From NCBI GenBank assembly GCA_022706085.1, contig JAKJDF010000012.1, positions 1 through 64,000 of the forward strand: a stretch of DNA of 64,000 bases, in the 5' to 3' direction. The position numbers and the translations under genes are program-made. Numbering within the stretch: position 1 is the first letter of the stretch; each line of letters opens with the position of its first letter. This DNA is from Candidatus Latescibacterota bacterium (GTDB taxonomy: Bacteria; Latescibacterota; MWCZ01). This document shows, piece after piece, positions 9,247 to 17,870 of this stretch. The notes under the pieces are model-generated. The model saw only the letters and a list, made by a program, of their open reading frames with translations, had not been told where the DNA came from and did not search any database.

Positions 9247-10332
9247 TCAGGACTTCTTGTTCCCGTATTTCTTTATCCAGGCCTCAAGATTCTGCCGCGC
9301 GACGGAATCCGGGAACTGCTTCGGCGGCGTCTTCTTGAAATAGGCGCTCGGTTCAATCAGAGCACCGCTCAAATTGTTGTCAAGCCCAAGTTTGCAACAC
9401 CGAATGGCGTCAATCACTACACCCGCGGAATTGGGCGAATCCCATACCTCGAGCTTGAGTTCGAGTTTCAATGGGACGTCGCCGAACGTACGTCCGTTCA
9501 TGCTGATGTAGCACCATTTTCTGTCCTTGAGCCAGGCGACGTAATCCGACGGCCCGATATAGACGTTGTCCTTGCCGATGTCGTAATCCAGCATGGACGT
9601 CACTGCGTTGGTTTTGCTGATTTTCTTCGATTGCAGTCGCGAACGCTCAAGCATGTTCAAAAAATCGGTGTTGCCGCCCACGTTCAATTGGCTTGTTTCT
9701 TCGAGACGTACTCCGCGATCCCGGAAGAGGGTCGTCAGTACGCGGTGGGTGATGGTGGCTCCAACCTGCGACTTGATGTCGTCCCCGATAACGGGAAGGC
9801 CCTTTTCTTCGAATCTTTTTTGCCAGTACTCCTGCGATGCGATGAACACCGGAATGCAGTTTACAAAGCCGCAGCCCGCCGCGAGAACCTGTTCCACATA
9901 CCATTTCGTTGCTTCTTCGGAACCAACCGGCAAGTAGTTCACCACCACGTCCGTTTTCGTCTCTTTCAGAATCTTGACGATGTCATCCGTGGGACCCGGC
10001 GCTTTTTCGATTATCTCGGACAGATAATGTCCAAGGCCGTCGTGCGTCATTCCGCGGTGCACTTTGACGCCGAGGTTCGGGACCTGGCAGAACTGAATGG
10101 TGTTGTTTGGCGGTGAAACGAGCGCCTCGGACAAATCCTTCCCGACTTTGTTCTTGTCAATGTCAAAGGCCGCAACGAACTTGATATCCTTTATGTGGTA
10201 GCCGCCCAGATTGACATGCATCAGACCGGGTACAAACTCATCTTCCGAGGCATTCTGGTAGTAATGCACACCTTGAACAAGCGAAGAGGCGCAATTCCCG
10301 GCTCCTATGATCGCGACGCGTACCTCACCCAT
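9247..10332 (-). CDS. ino1: Myo-inositol-1-phosphate synthase
   Basis: A 361-residue inositol-3-phosphate synthase of the short prokaryotic type. It would convert glucose 6-phosphate to myo-inositol 1-phosphate in the cytoplasm using bound NAD. The N-terminal Rossmann motif is [16 protein letters not shown]. The conserved catalytic block [12 protein letters not shown] followed by the Lys-rich [10 protein letters not shown] is present. The start is ATG at 10332 with AGGAG and eight-base spacing. In bacteria the product feeds phosphatidylinositol, di-myo-inositol phosphate or mycothiol-like compounds; none of their later enzymes is visible here. The stop is followed by a strong hairpin. Confidence 0.93.
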   Translation of the reverse strand: MGEVRVAIIGAGNCASSLVQGVHYYQNASEDEFVPGLMHVNLGGYHIKDIKFVAAFDIDKNKVGKDLSEALVSPPNNTIQFCQVPNLGVKVHRGMTHDGLGHYLSEIIEKAPGPTDDIVKILKETKTDVVVNYLPVGSEEATKWYVEQVLAAGCGFVNCIPVFIASQEYWQKRFEEKGLPVIGDDIKSQVGATITHRVLTTLFRDRGVRLEETSQLNVGGNTDFLNMLERSRLQSKKISKTNAVTSMLDYDIGKDNVYIGPSDYVAWLKDRKWCYISMNGRTFGDVPLKLELKLEVWDSPNSAGVVIDAIRCCKLGLDNNLSGALIEPSAYFKKTPPKQFPDSVARQNLEAWIKKYGNKKS

Positions 10333-10534
10333 GTGTTGATCTCCTTTTCTAACGAACCTGCGCCGCCGGTGTTCGAGACGAACGTTGCGGGGTTGTGCTC
10401 AGCGTGCGGTGCAGCAAAAAGCGTTGCGTTTGAATCTTGAACGGAAGCGGCTCGCTGGACGCAATGACGGCTCGCGGCTTCGCGAATTTCTGGAAAAAAG
10501 CATACTGAACGCACATGAACGGTCTGTGAATGTG

Positions 10535-11983
10535 TCATGAAGAATTGTTCATCTTGTCGCGTCCGTCCCGTTCCGAACCAGGATTTTCCGGCAATTCAAG
10601 AACCAGCCTTTTGAACATACGGCCCCGCTCTTCAAAATTCCTGAACTGGTCGTAGCTTGCACATGCCGGAGAGAGGGAAACAGCCTGTCCGGGTTGCGCA
10701 AGTGAAAATGCCGTCTGCACTGCCTTTTCCAGAGTCCCCGCGGGGAAAATGCGCTCTTCCGGGAAGCCCGCACGCACTGCTTCCTTCCGGATTTTGTCCG
10801 AAGTTGCGCCCACAGTGATAAGTGCTGTTGCGCGTTTCGCGATTTCGGCTCCAAGACTGTCGAAGGGAGTCTTTTTGTCGTACCCGCCGGCAATCAGCAG
10901 CAGGGTTTTTTCCGGAAAGGCTCGCAGCGCACATATTGCCGATTCCGGAGTTGTGGCGATCGAATCGTTGAAATAGCGAACTCCGTTGACGGTTCGAACC
11001 AGTTCGAGGCGGTGTTCGACCGGGCGGAAGGAGCTGACCGCGCTCCGGATTGCCGGAACCGGGACTCCCATGATTTCTGTCGCGGCAACCGCTGCGAGGA
11101 CGTTTTCGAGGTTGTGCGCTCCGGGCAACGGCACTTCGGAAGCCGGCATGACATAGTGCGCGGGACCTCCGATCGAGGAAACTACGTTTCCTTCTGCGAG
11201 CCAAGTCCCATCCTGCAAGGCGTTGGCGCTGTCGAACCAGTGAACGCGGGCGGAGGTCATGCTTCTCAATGCACGGACATTTTCGTCCCGCGCATTGAGC
11301 ACTGCGTGCGCTTCTGCTGGCTGGTACGCTACAATCTGGCGCTTCGCTTCGACGTAGGACGCGAAGGTTCCGTGCCGATCCAGATGGTTCGGGGTAAGGT
11401 TTGTAATCACCGCCACGTGAGGATACCAGTGTACCGGACCCAGCCATTCGAGCTGAAAGCTGCTTAACTCGAGAACGACCGGGGTCCCCGGCGCAATCTG
11501 ATCGACGGTCTCCAGCAATGATTTTCCAAGATTCCCGCCAGTTACTGTTCGCGCGTCATGGATTGACAGAATGGCCCCGATCAGACTCGTCGTGGTTGTT
11601 TTTCCATTCGACCCGGTCACTGCAATCACGTTTCCGCGACAACGCTCCGCGACAAGGAGGATTTCAGTTGTGAGATGCGCACCGGCATCTCTCGCACGCG
11701 CCAGAAACGGGGACTGCACAGGAACAGCGGGGCTGGCGATGACGATGTCGGCGCCCTCGAAATCGGCTTCCTCGTGGCGGCCGAGTACGTACCGGATCGG
11801 CAAACCATTGAGGGCATCCAGAGACTCCGTGAGCTGCTCTGCCGACCTCAGGTCTGTTACGGTAACCTTCGCGTCTTGCTGAACGGCGAATCGAGCGGCT
11901 CCGACACCGCCACCGAACAGGCCGAGGCCCATCACGGTGACTCGTGCACCTTTCCACGTTCTACCGGGTTCGTAATGCTTCAT
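10535..11983 (-). CDS. murD: UDP-N-acetylmuramoyl-L-alanine--D-glutamate ligase
   Basis: A 482-residue Mur ligase that adds D-glutamate to UDP-MurNAc-L-Ala in peptidoglycan precursor synthesis. N-terminal Rossmann-like motif VMGLGLFGGGVGAARF, ATP-binding loop VTGSNGKTTTTSL, central TNLTPNHLDRHG and C-terminal block FNDSIATTPES all match MurD. It overlaps the upstream exonuclease gene by four bases. It is not in a dcw cluster; murA is 20 kb away and no other mur gene is in the window. Confidence 0.95.
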   Translation of the reverse strand: MKHYEPGRTWKGARVTVMGLGLFGGGVGAARFAVQQDAKVTVTDLRSAEQLTESLDALNGLPIRYVLGRHEEADFEGADIVIASPAVPVQSPFLARARDAGAHLTTEILLVAERCRGNVIAVTGSNGKTTTTSLIGAILSIHDARTVTGGNLGKSLLETVDQIAPGTPVVLELSSFQLEWLGPVHWYPHVAVITNLTPNHLDRHGTFASYVEAKRQIVAYQPAEAHAVLNARDENVRALRSMTSARVHWFDSANALQDGTWLAEGNVVSSIGGPAHYVMPASEVPLPGAHNLENVLAAVAATEIMGVPVPAIRSAVSSFRPVEHRLELVRTVNGVRYFNDSIATTPESAICALRAFPEKTLLLIAGGYDKKTPFDSLGAEIAKRATALITVGATSDKIRKEAVRAGFPEERIFPAGTLEKAVQTAFSLAQPGQAVSLSPACASYDQFRNFEERGRMFKRLVLELPENPGSERDGRDKMNNSS

Positions 11984-12798
11984 CGGGAATGGTCGTCCTC
12001 GTGTGCTGGTCCGACCTTTGTGGCTTCCACAAGAATCCGCAGGAGCGAGATGAGGTCGAGCCGATTGTGTTCAGCGACGCGAGAAATGTGCCTCGAATTG
12101 CCAGTGCTGACAAACGCGTGGTACACGTCCGCGATTTCCACGCCCGGTATGTCTCCCTTTCTGACGAACCCGAGGATGCGTTCCTCCAACGTCTGCAACC
12201 GGCAGTTGGGGAATTGCCCTTTCCAGACTCGGCGGCATAGGGGCAACAAATCCAGGTGTCTCATCTGAGGGAGCCCGGGGAGGCGGTGAAAACGGTACCG
12301 TTCACGAAGGAATGGCAGGTCAAACGTGGTTCCATTAAACGTCACCACGAGCCCGACGTTATTCAGCCGGAAGCGCGTCCATTCCAACAGAGCCGGTTCT
12401 TCCTCGTAGTCGCGCGCAAAAGCCTGGTGAAAGGACAACGTTTCCGCGCCGGCCGTCAGGATTCCGACCATGAACACCGGTGCGGATGTGAACCCGCACG
12501 TCTCTATGTCAAGCGCAGCGATTTTTGCACCAAACGAAGCGGCGAGTGGCCCGTTTTCGGTACATGCGCGTTCCAGTCGCGGCAGCAGGTCATTCGCCGC
12601 ACGGGGGGTGGAGCGCAGGTCCTCGGTGTAAGACCAGCACTTCCCGGAGGTGCCGGTCCATTCTTCGCCTCGCCCGAGGTGACCAAGAAAACGCGGTGGA
12701 ACTGAACGCGGCGGCTTGCGCCCGCTGTCGTGACCGTCACAAGGGGAATCGGCGGTCAACGCACGAAGTTTATCCACGAGGTGTCTGCGGAGTTCCAT
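11980..12798 (-). CDS. YprB-like RNase H-fold 3'-5' exonuclease
   Basis: A 272-residue protein with an RNase H-like exonuclease domain. The DEDD-type first motif is ALDIETCGF (residues about 93-101), the second is TFNGTTFDLPFL, and the third lies around HNRLDLISLLRIL, where the Asp occupies the last acidic position. This matches the YprB/ribonuclease H-like_2 family, thought to act on single-stranded nucleic acid. The N-terminal 90 residues are rich in Arg and Gly and carry no recognised domain. Its stop overlaps the murD start by four bases, so the two are coupled. The start at 12798 is uncertain. Confidence 0.75.
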   Translation of the reverse strand: MELRRHLVDKLRALTADSPCDGHDSGRKPPRSVPPRFLGHLGRGEEWTGTSGKCWSYTEDLRSTPRAANDLLPRLERACTENGPLAASFGAKIAALDIETCGFTSAPVFMVGILTAGAETLSFHQAFARDYEEEPALLEWTRFRLNNVGLVVTFNGTTFDLPFLRERYRFHRLPGLPQMRHLDLLPLCRRVWKGQFPNCRLQTLEERILGFVRKGDIPGVEIADVYHAFVSTGNSRHISRVAEHNRLDLISLLRILVEATKVGPAHEDDHSR

Positions 12799-12953
12799 CG
12801 AACCAATCTGTTGTTGCGTTTTCCGTTGAGGACAACAAGAAAAGATACGGCCGATTCTGAACTCGCGTCAGCGGGACGAGAGGCGTTGCAACGGGGACGC
12901 ACAATTCAGGTACTTCATGGGGTCGCGGTTCCTTTTCCGGGGAGAGCACAGAC
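12799..12953. other. Divergent intergenic region
   Basis: 155 bases between the exonuclease gene (minus) and the MlaE gene (plus). It holds a weak inverted repeat TTGTTG (12811-12816) / CAACAA (12833-12838). No convincing promoter boxes were recognised. Confidence 0.3.
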
Positions 12954-13706
12954 ATGAAAGTCTTCCTTGAGTGGCTGGGCGGAATTTCCACATTTTTCGG
13001 AAGGACGGTCGCCGCGGCGGCGCGACCTCCCTATGAATTCCGTGAGTTTGTACGGCAACTGGACGAGATTGGCACCCGGTCGTTGCCGCTGGTGGGAGCG
13101 GCGGGGGCGGCGATCGGAGTGGTACTTGCGATGCAGACCCGCTCCACGCTTGCGCGCTTCGGTGCAGATTCGCTCCTTCCGTCGATGATTGCCATCGCGG
13201 TGGTACGCGAACTCGGGCCGGTGATTACCGGGTTGATGGTTGCGGGGCGGATTGGTGCGGGACTGGCCGCGGAAATCGGCGCGATGCGAGTTACGGAGCA
13301 GATCGAGGCTCTGGAGGTTTCCGCGATCAACCCGTTTCGTTACCTGATCGCTCCGCGCATTGCGGCGTGCATCGTTGCGATGCCTCTCCTGACCGCGTAC
13401 TGCGACTTTCTTGCACTGGCGGGAGGTTATGGCGCTGCATCCATCACCATGCAGACCTCCGTTCGGCTTTACTTCGATGCAAGCATGCAGATCCTGGAAT
13501 TTGTGGATGTCGTGCCGAGCCTCGCCAAGACCGCAGTATTTGGTTTTCTGATCGGCACGATCGGGTGCTATCACGGGTATTCGACTCGCGGAGGCACCGC
13601 AGGTGTCGGCCGGGCAGCAACATTTTCGGTGGTGCTGTCTTCCCTTATGGTGATTCTCTCGGACGTTTTGCTCGTAAAAATCAGCCAGACACTGTTCGGC
13701 GGTTGA
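12954..13706 (+). CDS. mlaE: MlaE-family ABC transporter permease
   Basis: A 250-residue inner-membrane permease of the MlaE/YrbE family, part of ABC systems that move phospholipids between the inner and outer membranes. Several hydrophobic segments are visible, and the family hallmark EQIEALEVSAINPFRYL lies in the cytoplasmic coupling region, preceded by GAGLAAEIGAMRVTEQ. The usual partners MlaF (ATPase) and MlaD (MCE substrate-binding protein) are not adjacent; the next gene is a fucosidase. It must therefore pair with subunits encoded elsewhere. Confidence 0.9.
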   Translation: MKVFLEWLGGISTFFGRTVAAAARPPYEFREFVRQLDEIGTRSLPLVGAAGAAIGVVLAMQTRSTLARFGADSLLPSMIAIAVVRELGPVITGLMVAGRIGAGLAAEIGAMRVTEQIEALEVSAINPFRYLIAPRIAACIVAMPLLTAYCDFLALAGGYGAASITMQTSVRLYFDASMQILEFVDVVPSLAKTAVFGFLIGTIGCYHGYSTRGGTAGVGRAATFSVVLSSLMVILSDVLLVKISQTLFGG

Positions 13707-13777
13707 GAACAGAGTGCGGATAGCCGCGGAACGCTCGTGGCGGGCATCTCGCAAACCGAGGGAGAGAAGGACGAGTG

Positions 13778-15112
13778 ATGTTGGATGTTCGGCCGACGCC
13801 TCAGCAGCTTGCGTGGCAGGAATCTGAGCTGTCAATGTTCCTCCATTTCGGGATGAATACGTTCACTGACAGGGAATGGGGAACCGGTGCTGAGGACCCT
13901 TCCCAGTTCAATCCCCCGAGACTTGACGCCCGGCAATGGGCGCGAGTCGCTCGCGAAGCAGGTTTCCGTTATGTAATACTCACGGCCAAACACCATGACG
14001 GCTTCTGTCTCTGGCCGAGTCAGTATACAAGTCACTCAGTGAGGAACAGCCCGTGGGCCGGTGGCAAGGGTGACGTAGTCAGGGAGTTCGTGGACGCGTG
14101 TTCGGAGTTCGGGCTGAAGACGGGGCTTTACGTGTCACCATGGGATCGCCACGAACCGTCATACGGGGATTCGGGCGCCTATAACCGCTTTTTTGTGAAC
14201 CAACTGACTGAGTTACTCACGAACTACGGTGAGATTGCGGAGGTCTGGTTTGATGGTGCCTGTGGCGAAGGTCCGAACGGCAAAAGACAAGAGTACGACT
14301 GGCAGGCGTTTTACGAAGTCGTTCGAGCGCTGCAACCGAAAGCCCTTATCGCCATCTGCGGACCGGACATACGCTGGGTCGGAAACGAGGATGGCTATGC
14401 CGCAGAAACGGAATGGAGCGTTCGGGCACCGGATCCTTCAATTCACGGAAGTGGGACAAACCCAATATGGTGGCCGGCGGAATGCGACGTATCGATCCGA
14501 CCGGGTTGGTTCTGGCACCCCGCGGAGAACGACAAGATCAAATCCCTCCCGCACCTCGTAGATATCTACCTCAGGTCCGTGGGCAGGAATTCTGTCTTGC
14601 TTCTGAACGTTCCGCCGAACCGAGACGGGCTCCTGCCGGATCCGGATGTGCACAGGCTGAGGGAATTCCGGGGGTATCTGGATCATGCGTTCGGGAGGAA
14701 CATTGCAGAACAGGCGGAGGTGACGGCTTCCTGCGAATATGCCGGCGATTCCGTGTTCACATCTGCGCGTTCCGATTTGCAGGCGTTGCAGGCGGCAATG
14801 AACTTCGCGGAGCCTTTGTGCATTGAGTTCTCATTTCCCTCACCGGTGGAGTTCAACACGGTCGTATTGCAGGAAACAATCGCGCTGGGCCAGTACGTTG
14901 AACGTTACCGCGTTCAGATTAGGACGGCGGGCGGTTGGCGGGATTTCTCCACGGGTACGACGATCGGTCAGAAAAAGATAGACGCCCGTCCACGGGTCAC
15001 CAGCAAAAAGTTGAGGGTAGTCATCGAAGGCGCGCGCGGTCCCGTACGGATTCAGAGCGTGGGCGTCTACGACATTCCGGACCTGAGCGACGGGTCGGTT
15101 CGGCAGAAATGA
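13778..15112 (+). CDS. Alpha-L-fucosidase (GH29)
   Basis: A 444-residue GH29 alpha-L-fucosidase that removes terminal L-fucose. The TIM-barrel N-terminus has the typical MFLHFGMNTF and TAKHHDGFCLWPS blocks, and the nucleophile Asp lies in AEVWFDGACGEG. The last 120 residues look like a discoidin (F5/8 type C) carbohydrate-binding domain (EFSFPSPVEFNTVVLQE onward). There is no signal peptide, so it probably acts in the cytoplasm on imported oligosaccharides. ATG at 13778 sits six bases after AAGGA; a GTG three bases earlier is less well placed. It leads a glycan-use cluster that continues to the rhamnose isomerase. Confidence 0.9.
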   Translation: MLDVRPTPQQLAWQESELSMFLHFGMNTFTDREWGTGAEDPSQFNPPRLDARQWARVAREAGFRYVILTAKHHDGFCLWPSQYTSHSVRNSPWAGGKGDVVREFVDACSEFGLKTGLYVSPWDRHEPSYGDSGAYNRFFVNQLTELLTNYGEIAEVWFDGACGEGPNGKRQEYDWQAFYEVVRALQPKALIAICGPDIRWVGNEDGYAAETEWSVRAPDPSIHGSGTNPIWWPAECDVSIRPGWFWHPAENDKIKSLPHLVDIYLRSVGRNSVLLLNVPPNRDGLLPDPDVHRLREFRGYLDHAFGRNIAEQAEVTASCEYAGDSVFTSARSDLQALQAAMNFAEPLCIEFSFPSPVEFNTVVLQETIALGQYVERYRVQIRTAGGWRDFSTGTTIGQKKIDARPRVTSKKLRVVIEGARGPVRIQSVGVYDIPDLSDGSVRQK

Positions 15113-15191
15113 GGTTGTTGACGCGGAAACGGTTTGAATCGGGTTGCGCGGAGCACATCGGGCACACACGAATTGCGTGGAGGAGGAAACG

Positions 15192-17579
15192 GTGAAAAGA
15201 AAGGCTGAGCAGTTCTGGTTTGTCGTATCCATCGCCATTCTCCTGCTGGCAATGGAGAGAAGCGTTGAAGCGCGACGGATCGATCTGAAAAACGTTGCGA
15301 TAATCCAGCCGGCCGCCCCGGAGTCAGAACGTACTGCCGTGGCGGCGCGGGTTTTGAAAGAGGAGCTTGAAAAGCGCATCGGCGAGCGTGTTCGGTTGAC
15401 AGATGCGCGCCCGTCCAAGGGCGTCGTTTTCGAAATATCGGTTCAACCGGCGGATAGTGTTTCGAACGGCGCGACATTGCCCGAACGGCGCCCGGAAGGA
15501 TTCCGGGTGGAGTTGAAGGCGGCGGGCCGGAACGTCACTGCGGTGCAGATCGTGGGAGCGGACAAACGAGGAGCCCTGTATGGGGTCGGCCACGTGCTTC
15601 GGGCCGTGGAATGGGGCCCCCGCGGCGCGTGGGTTCCAAGCGAGATCTCCACGACATCGGCTCCGCAATACGGATTCCGGGGATTCCAAATTGGGTACCG
15701 GAATACGGCGAACAGCTGGGACGCATGGACGCCAGAACAGTATGAGCAGTACATCCGCGAACTGGTGCTTTTCGGTGCAAACGCCATTGAAAACATTCCC
15801 ATCCAGGATTCGGATCCGAGCCCGCACATGAAGCTTTCGCGCGAAGAAATGAATGTGCGAATAAGCAGAATCTGCCAGGATTACGGCATCGAATACTGGG
15901 TGTGGGTACCTGCAGACTTCGACCTCGCGGATTCGGCGAAAAAGGCGGAAGGATTGGAGCTGTTCGCGCGGTTCTGTCGCAATACGCCGTACTTGAACGG
16001 CGTGTTTGTGCCCGGCGGGGATCCGGGAGACAACCATCCGAGGCTGCTTCTTCCGCACGTTCGCGACCTTGCAACGATTTTGAGGCAATCCCACCCGAAC
16101 GCGACCGTGTGGATGTCGCTGCAAGGGTTCAATCGCGAAAAAGCGGATTACGTCTACACGTATCTGGAAACGTACCAGCCGGATTGGTTCGGCGGGGTGA
16201 TCAACGGCCCGCAGAGCCCTCTGATCCAGGAGGACCGGGCCAGAACACCGAGGAAATATGCGGTTCGCCATTATCCGGATATCACACACACGGTTCGTTG
16301 TCTTTACCAGACTCCGCAATGGGATCCGGCGTTCGCGGTGACTCTCGGAAGGGAGCCGGTTAATCCCGAACCGGTGTATTACGCGCTGATTCACAACGCG
16401 TTCGCACCGTTTTCGCACGGCTTCATGGCCTACTCCGACGGCGTGCACGACGATGTCAACAAGGTGGTGTTCAGCGTGCGGGCGTGGGACCCCGAAGCAG
16501 ACGTGAGAGAGATTCTCCGTGACTACACGCGCTTCTTTTTCGGTTCCGCGGTGTCTGACCTCGCGGCAGATGGGATCCTTGCGCTGGAGAGGAACTGGCG
16601 CGGCCCGGTTGCGACAAACGGGAGTATCGATGCCACGCTGGCGCTGTGGCAGAACCTGGATCGAATGGCACCGGAGAACAGGAGCAACTGGCGCTGGCAG
16701 ATGTGTCAGTTGCGGGCGAATTACGATGCGTACGTGCGTCACCGGTTGCTTTACGAGACGAACCTTGAAAACGAAGCGAACGAGTGGCTTCTGCGCGCAC
16801 AGGTAACAGGTGCCGATTCCGCCGCAAGAATGGCGTTGAAAATCCTGGAAAAAGCGACCACGGAACCGGTTCGACCTGAACTTCGGGCCCGTGTGGAGCA
16901 GCTTTGTGATGACCTTTTCCGTTCGATCGGGCTGCAGACGAGCGTACCGAAGTACCGTGCCTCTGGCTTTGAACGCGGGGCGGTGCTGGATTTCGTGGAT
17001 CACCCGCTCAACAACAGGTTGTGGCTTGAGGACCAGCTCGCGAAAGTTCGGAGTCTGACGTCGGAAGCAGAAAAGATTCGGCGGCTGGAGGAAATCGCCC
17101 GGTGGGAAAACCCGGGCGAGGGGAGCTTCTATGACGACGTTGGTAACATAGCGAAACAGCCGCATGTCGTTACGGGAGAAGGGCTTTCTACGGACCCGAT
17201 GATGATCCGGAACCCGAACCCTGGTTTCTGGGCGTGGGACAACAACCGTTCAACGTGGCGACCCTCACTGTCAACGGCGATGTGGTCGGGTCACCACCAG
17301 ACGGGTTGGCCCATCGCCCTGCAATACACGAACCTGGATTCCGGTGCGACGTACGTGCTGCGGGTTACCGGGGTGGGTGATGCGTTTCCGCGTGCGAATG
17401 GCGAGCGCCTCGTCCCGACTCTGTACGGAACACGTCTCGGGGAGTTCAAGGAATTTCCCGTTCCGCGGCGCCTGACAAAGGGTGGGGAACTTCGGATAAC
17501 ATGGGATATTCCGGATGAGGCCGATGTCAACTGGAGGAACAAGTCGCGCGTTTCCGAAGCATGGTTGCTGAAGCGCTGA
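15192..17579 (+). CDS. Exported glycoside-hydrolase-like protein with GH20b/GH67-type N-terminal domain
   Basis: A 795-residue exported protein. GTG at 15192 follows a near-perfect GGAGGAAAC site, and the encoded N-terminus (KRKAEQF then a hydrophobic stretch, ending near VEARR) is a signal peptide. Residues about 30-150 resemble the alpha/beta non-catalytic domain that precedes GH20, GH67 and GH84 barrels (GADKRGALYGVGHVLRAVEWG). The central part looks like a TIM barrel (FRGFQIGYRNT, FGANAIENIP, VWVPADFDL, GVFVPGGDPGDNHP). The C-terminal region of about 250 residues may be a helical bundle and beta-sandwich. The exact family and catalytic acid are not certain; alpha-glucuronidase-like or hexosaminidase-like activity is most likely. 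It sits between a fucosidase and a DUF4838 protein. Confidence 0.65.
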   Translation: MKRKAEQFWFVVSIAILLLAMERSVEARRIDLKNVAIIQPAAPESERTAVAARVLKEELEKRIGERVRLTDARPSKGVVFEISVQPADSVSNGATLPERRPEGFRVELKAAGRNVTAVQIVGADKRGALYGVGHVLRAVEWGPRGAWVPSEISTTSAPQYGFRGFQIGYRNTANSWDAWTPEQYEQYIRELVLFGANAIENIPIQDSDPSPHMKLSREEMNVRISRICQDYGIEYWVWVPADFDLADSAKKAEGLELFARFCRNTPYLNGVFVPGGDPGDNHPRLLLPHVRDLATILRQSHPNATVWMSLQGFNREKADYVYTYLETYQPDWFGGVINGPQSPLIQEDRARTPRKYAVRHYPDITHTVRCLYQTPQWDPAFAVTLGREPVNPEPVYYALIHNAFAPFSHGFMAYSDGVHDDVNKVVFSVRAWDPEADVREILRDYTRFFFGSAVSDLAADGILALERNWRGPVATNGSIDATLALWQNLDRMAPENRSNWRWQMCQLRANYDAYVRHRLLYETNLENEANEWLLRAQVTGADSAARMALKILEKATTEPVRPELRARVEQLCDDLFRSIGLQTSVPKYRASGFERGAVLDFVDHPLNNRLWLEDQLAKVRSLTSEAEKIRRLEEIARWENPGEGSFYDDVGNIAKQPHVVTGEGLSTDPMMIRNPNPGFWAWDNNRSTWRPSLSTAMWSGHHQTGWPIALQYTNLDSGATYVLRVTGVGDAFPRANGERLVPTLYGTRLGEFKEFPVPRRLTKGGELRITWDIPDEADVNWRNKSRVSEAWLLKR

Positions 17580-17870
17580 GGAGTGTGCGGTTTGAGAACT
17601 CAACGCAGGCACTGGAGCAACAATACTGTCTGGGAATACGAATAAATGGTTTACATATAAACATGCGCAGTAATGCATATAATACACATTGAGCGAATAT
17701 CGGTTCAGCTCAATATTGACTCGTAGAAGGCGCGGAGTCGCACCGTAGTTGTCAAAAGTGTTTGTCCGGCCAGGACCAGGATGGCGAACGCCCTCGCGTG
17801 TGTCTGCAGTCATGATTTCCAGTGAGTCTGAAACGCAGCAGTGGTCTGGACGCGTGCCGGGAGATATGTG
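17580..17870. other. AT-rich intergenic gap in the glycan cluster
   Basis: 291 bases without a gene. The stretch 17630-17720 is much richer in A and T than the surroundings. It contains TTTACA (17650-17655) and a perfect TATAAT (17678-17683), but they are 22 bases apart, which is too long for a standard promoter. A promoter or regulator-binding region for the DUF4838 gene is plausible. Confidence 0.4.

Noticed and set aside
12915-13835. Open frame of 306 codons antisense to mlaE
   Set aside because: Extremely rich in Arg, His and Gly; the opposite strand encodes a convincing permease.
15324-17165. Open frame of 613 codons antisense to the exported glycoside-hydrolase-like gene
   Set aside because: Opposite a gene with a signal peptide and strong ribosome site; the product is composition-biased and domain-free.
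17650-17683. Standard sigma-70 promoter before the DUF4838 gene
   Set aside because: The boxes are good individually but 22 bases apart, outside the normal 15-19 range; kept only as a feature of an AT-rich region.
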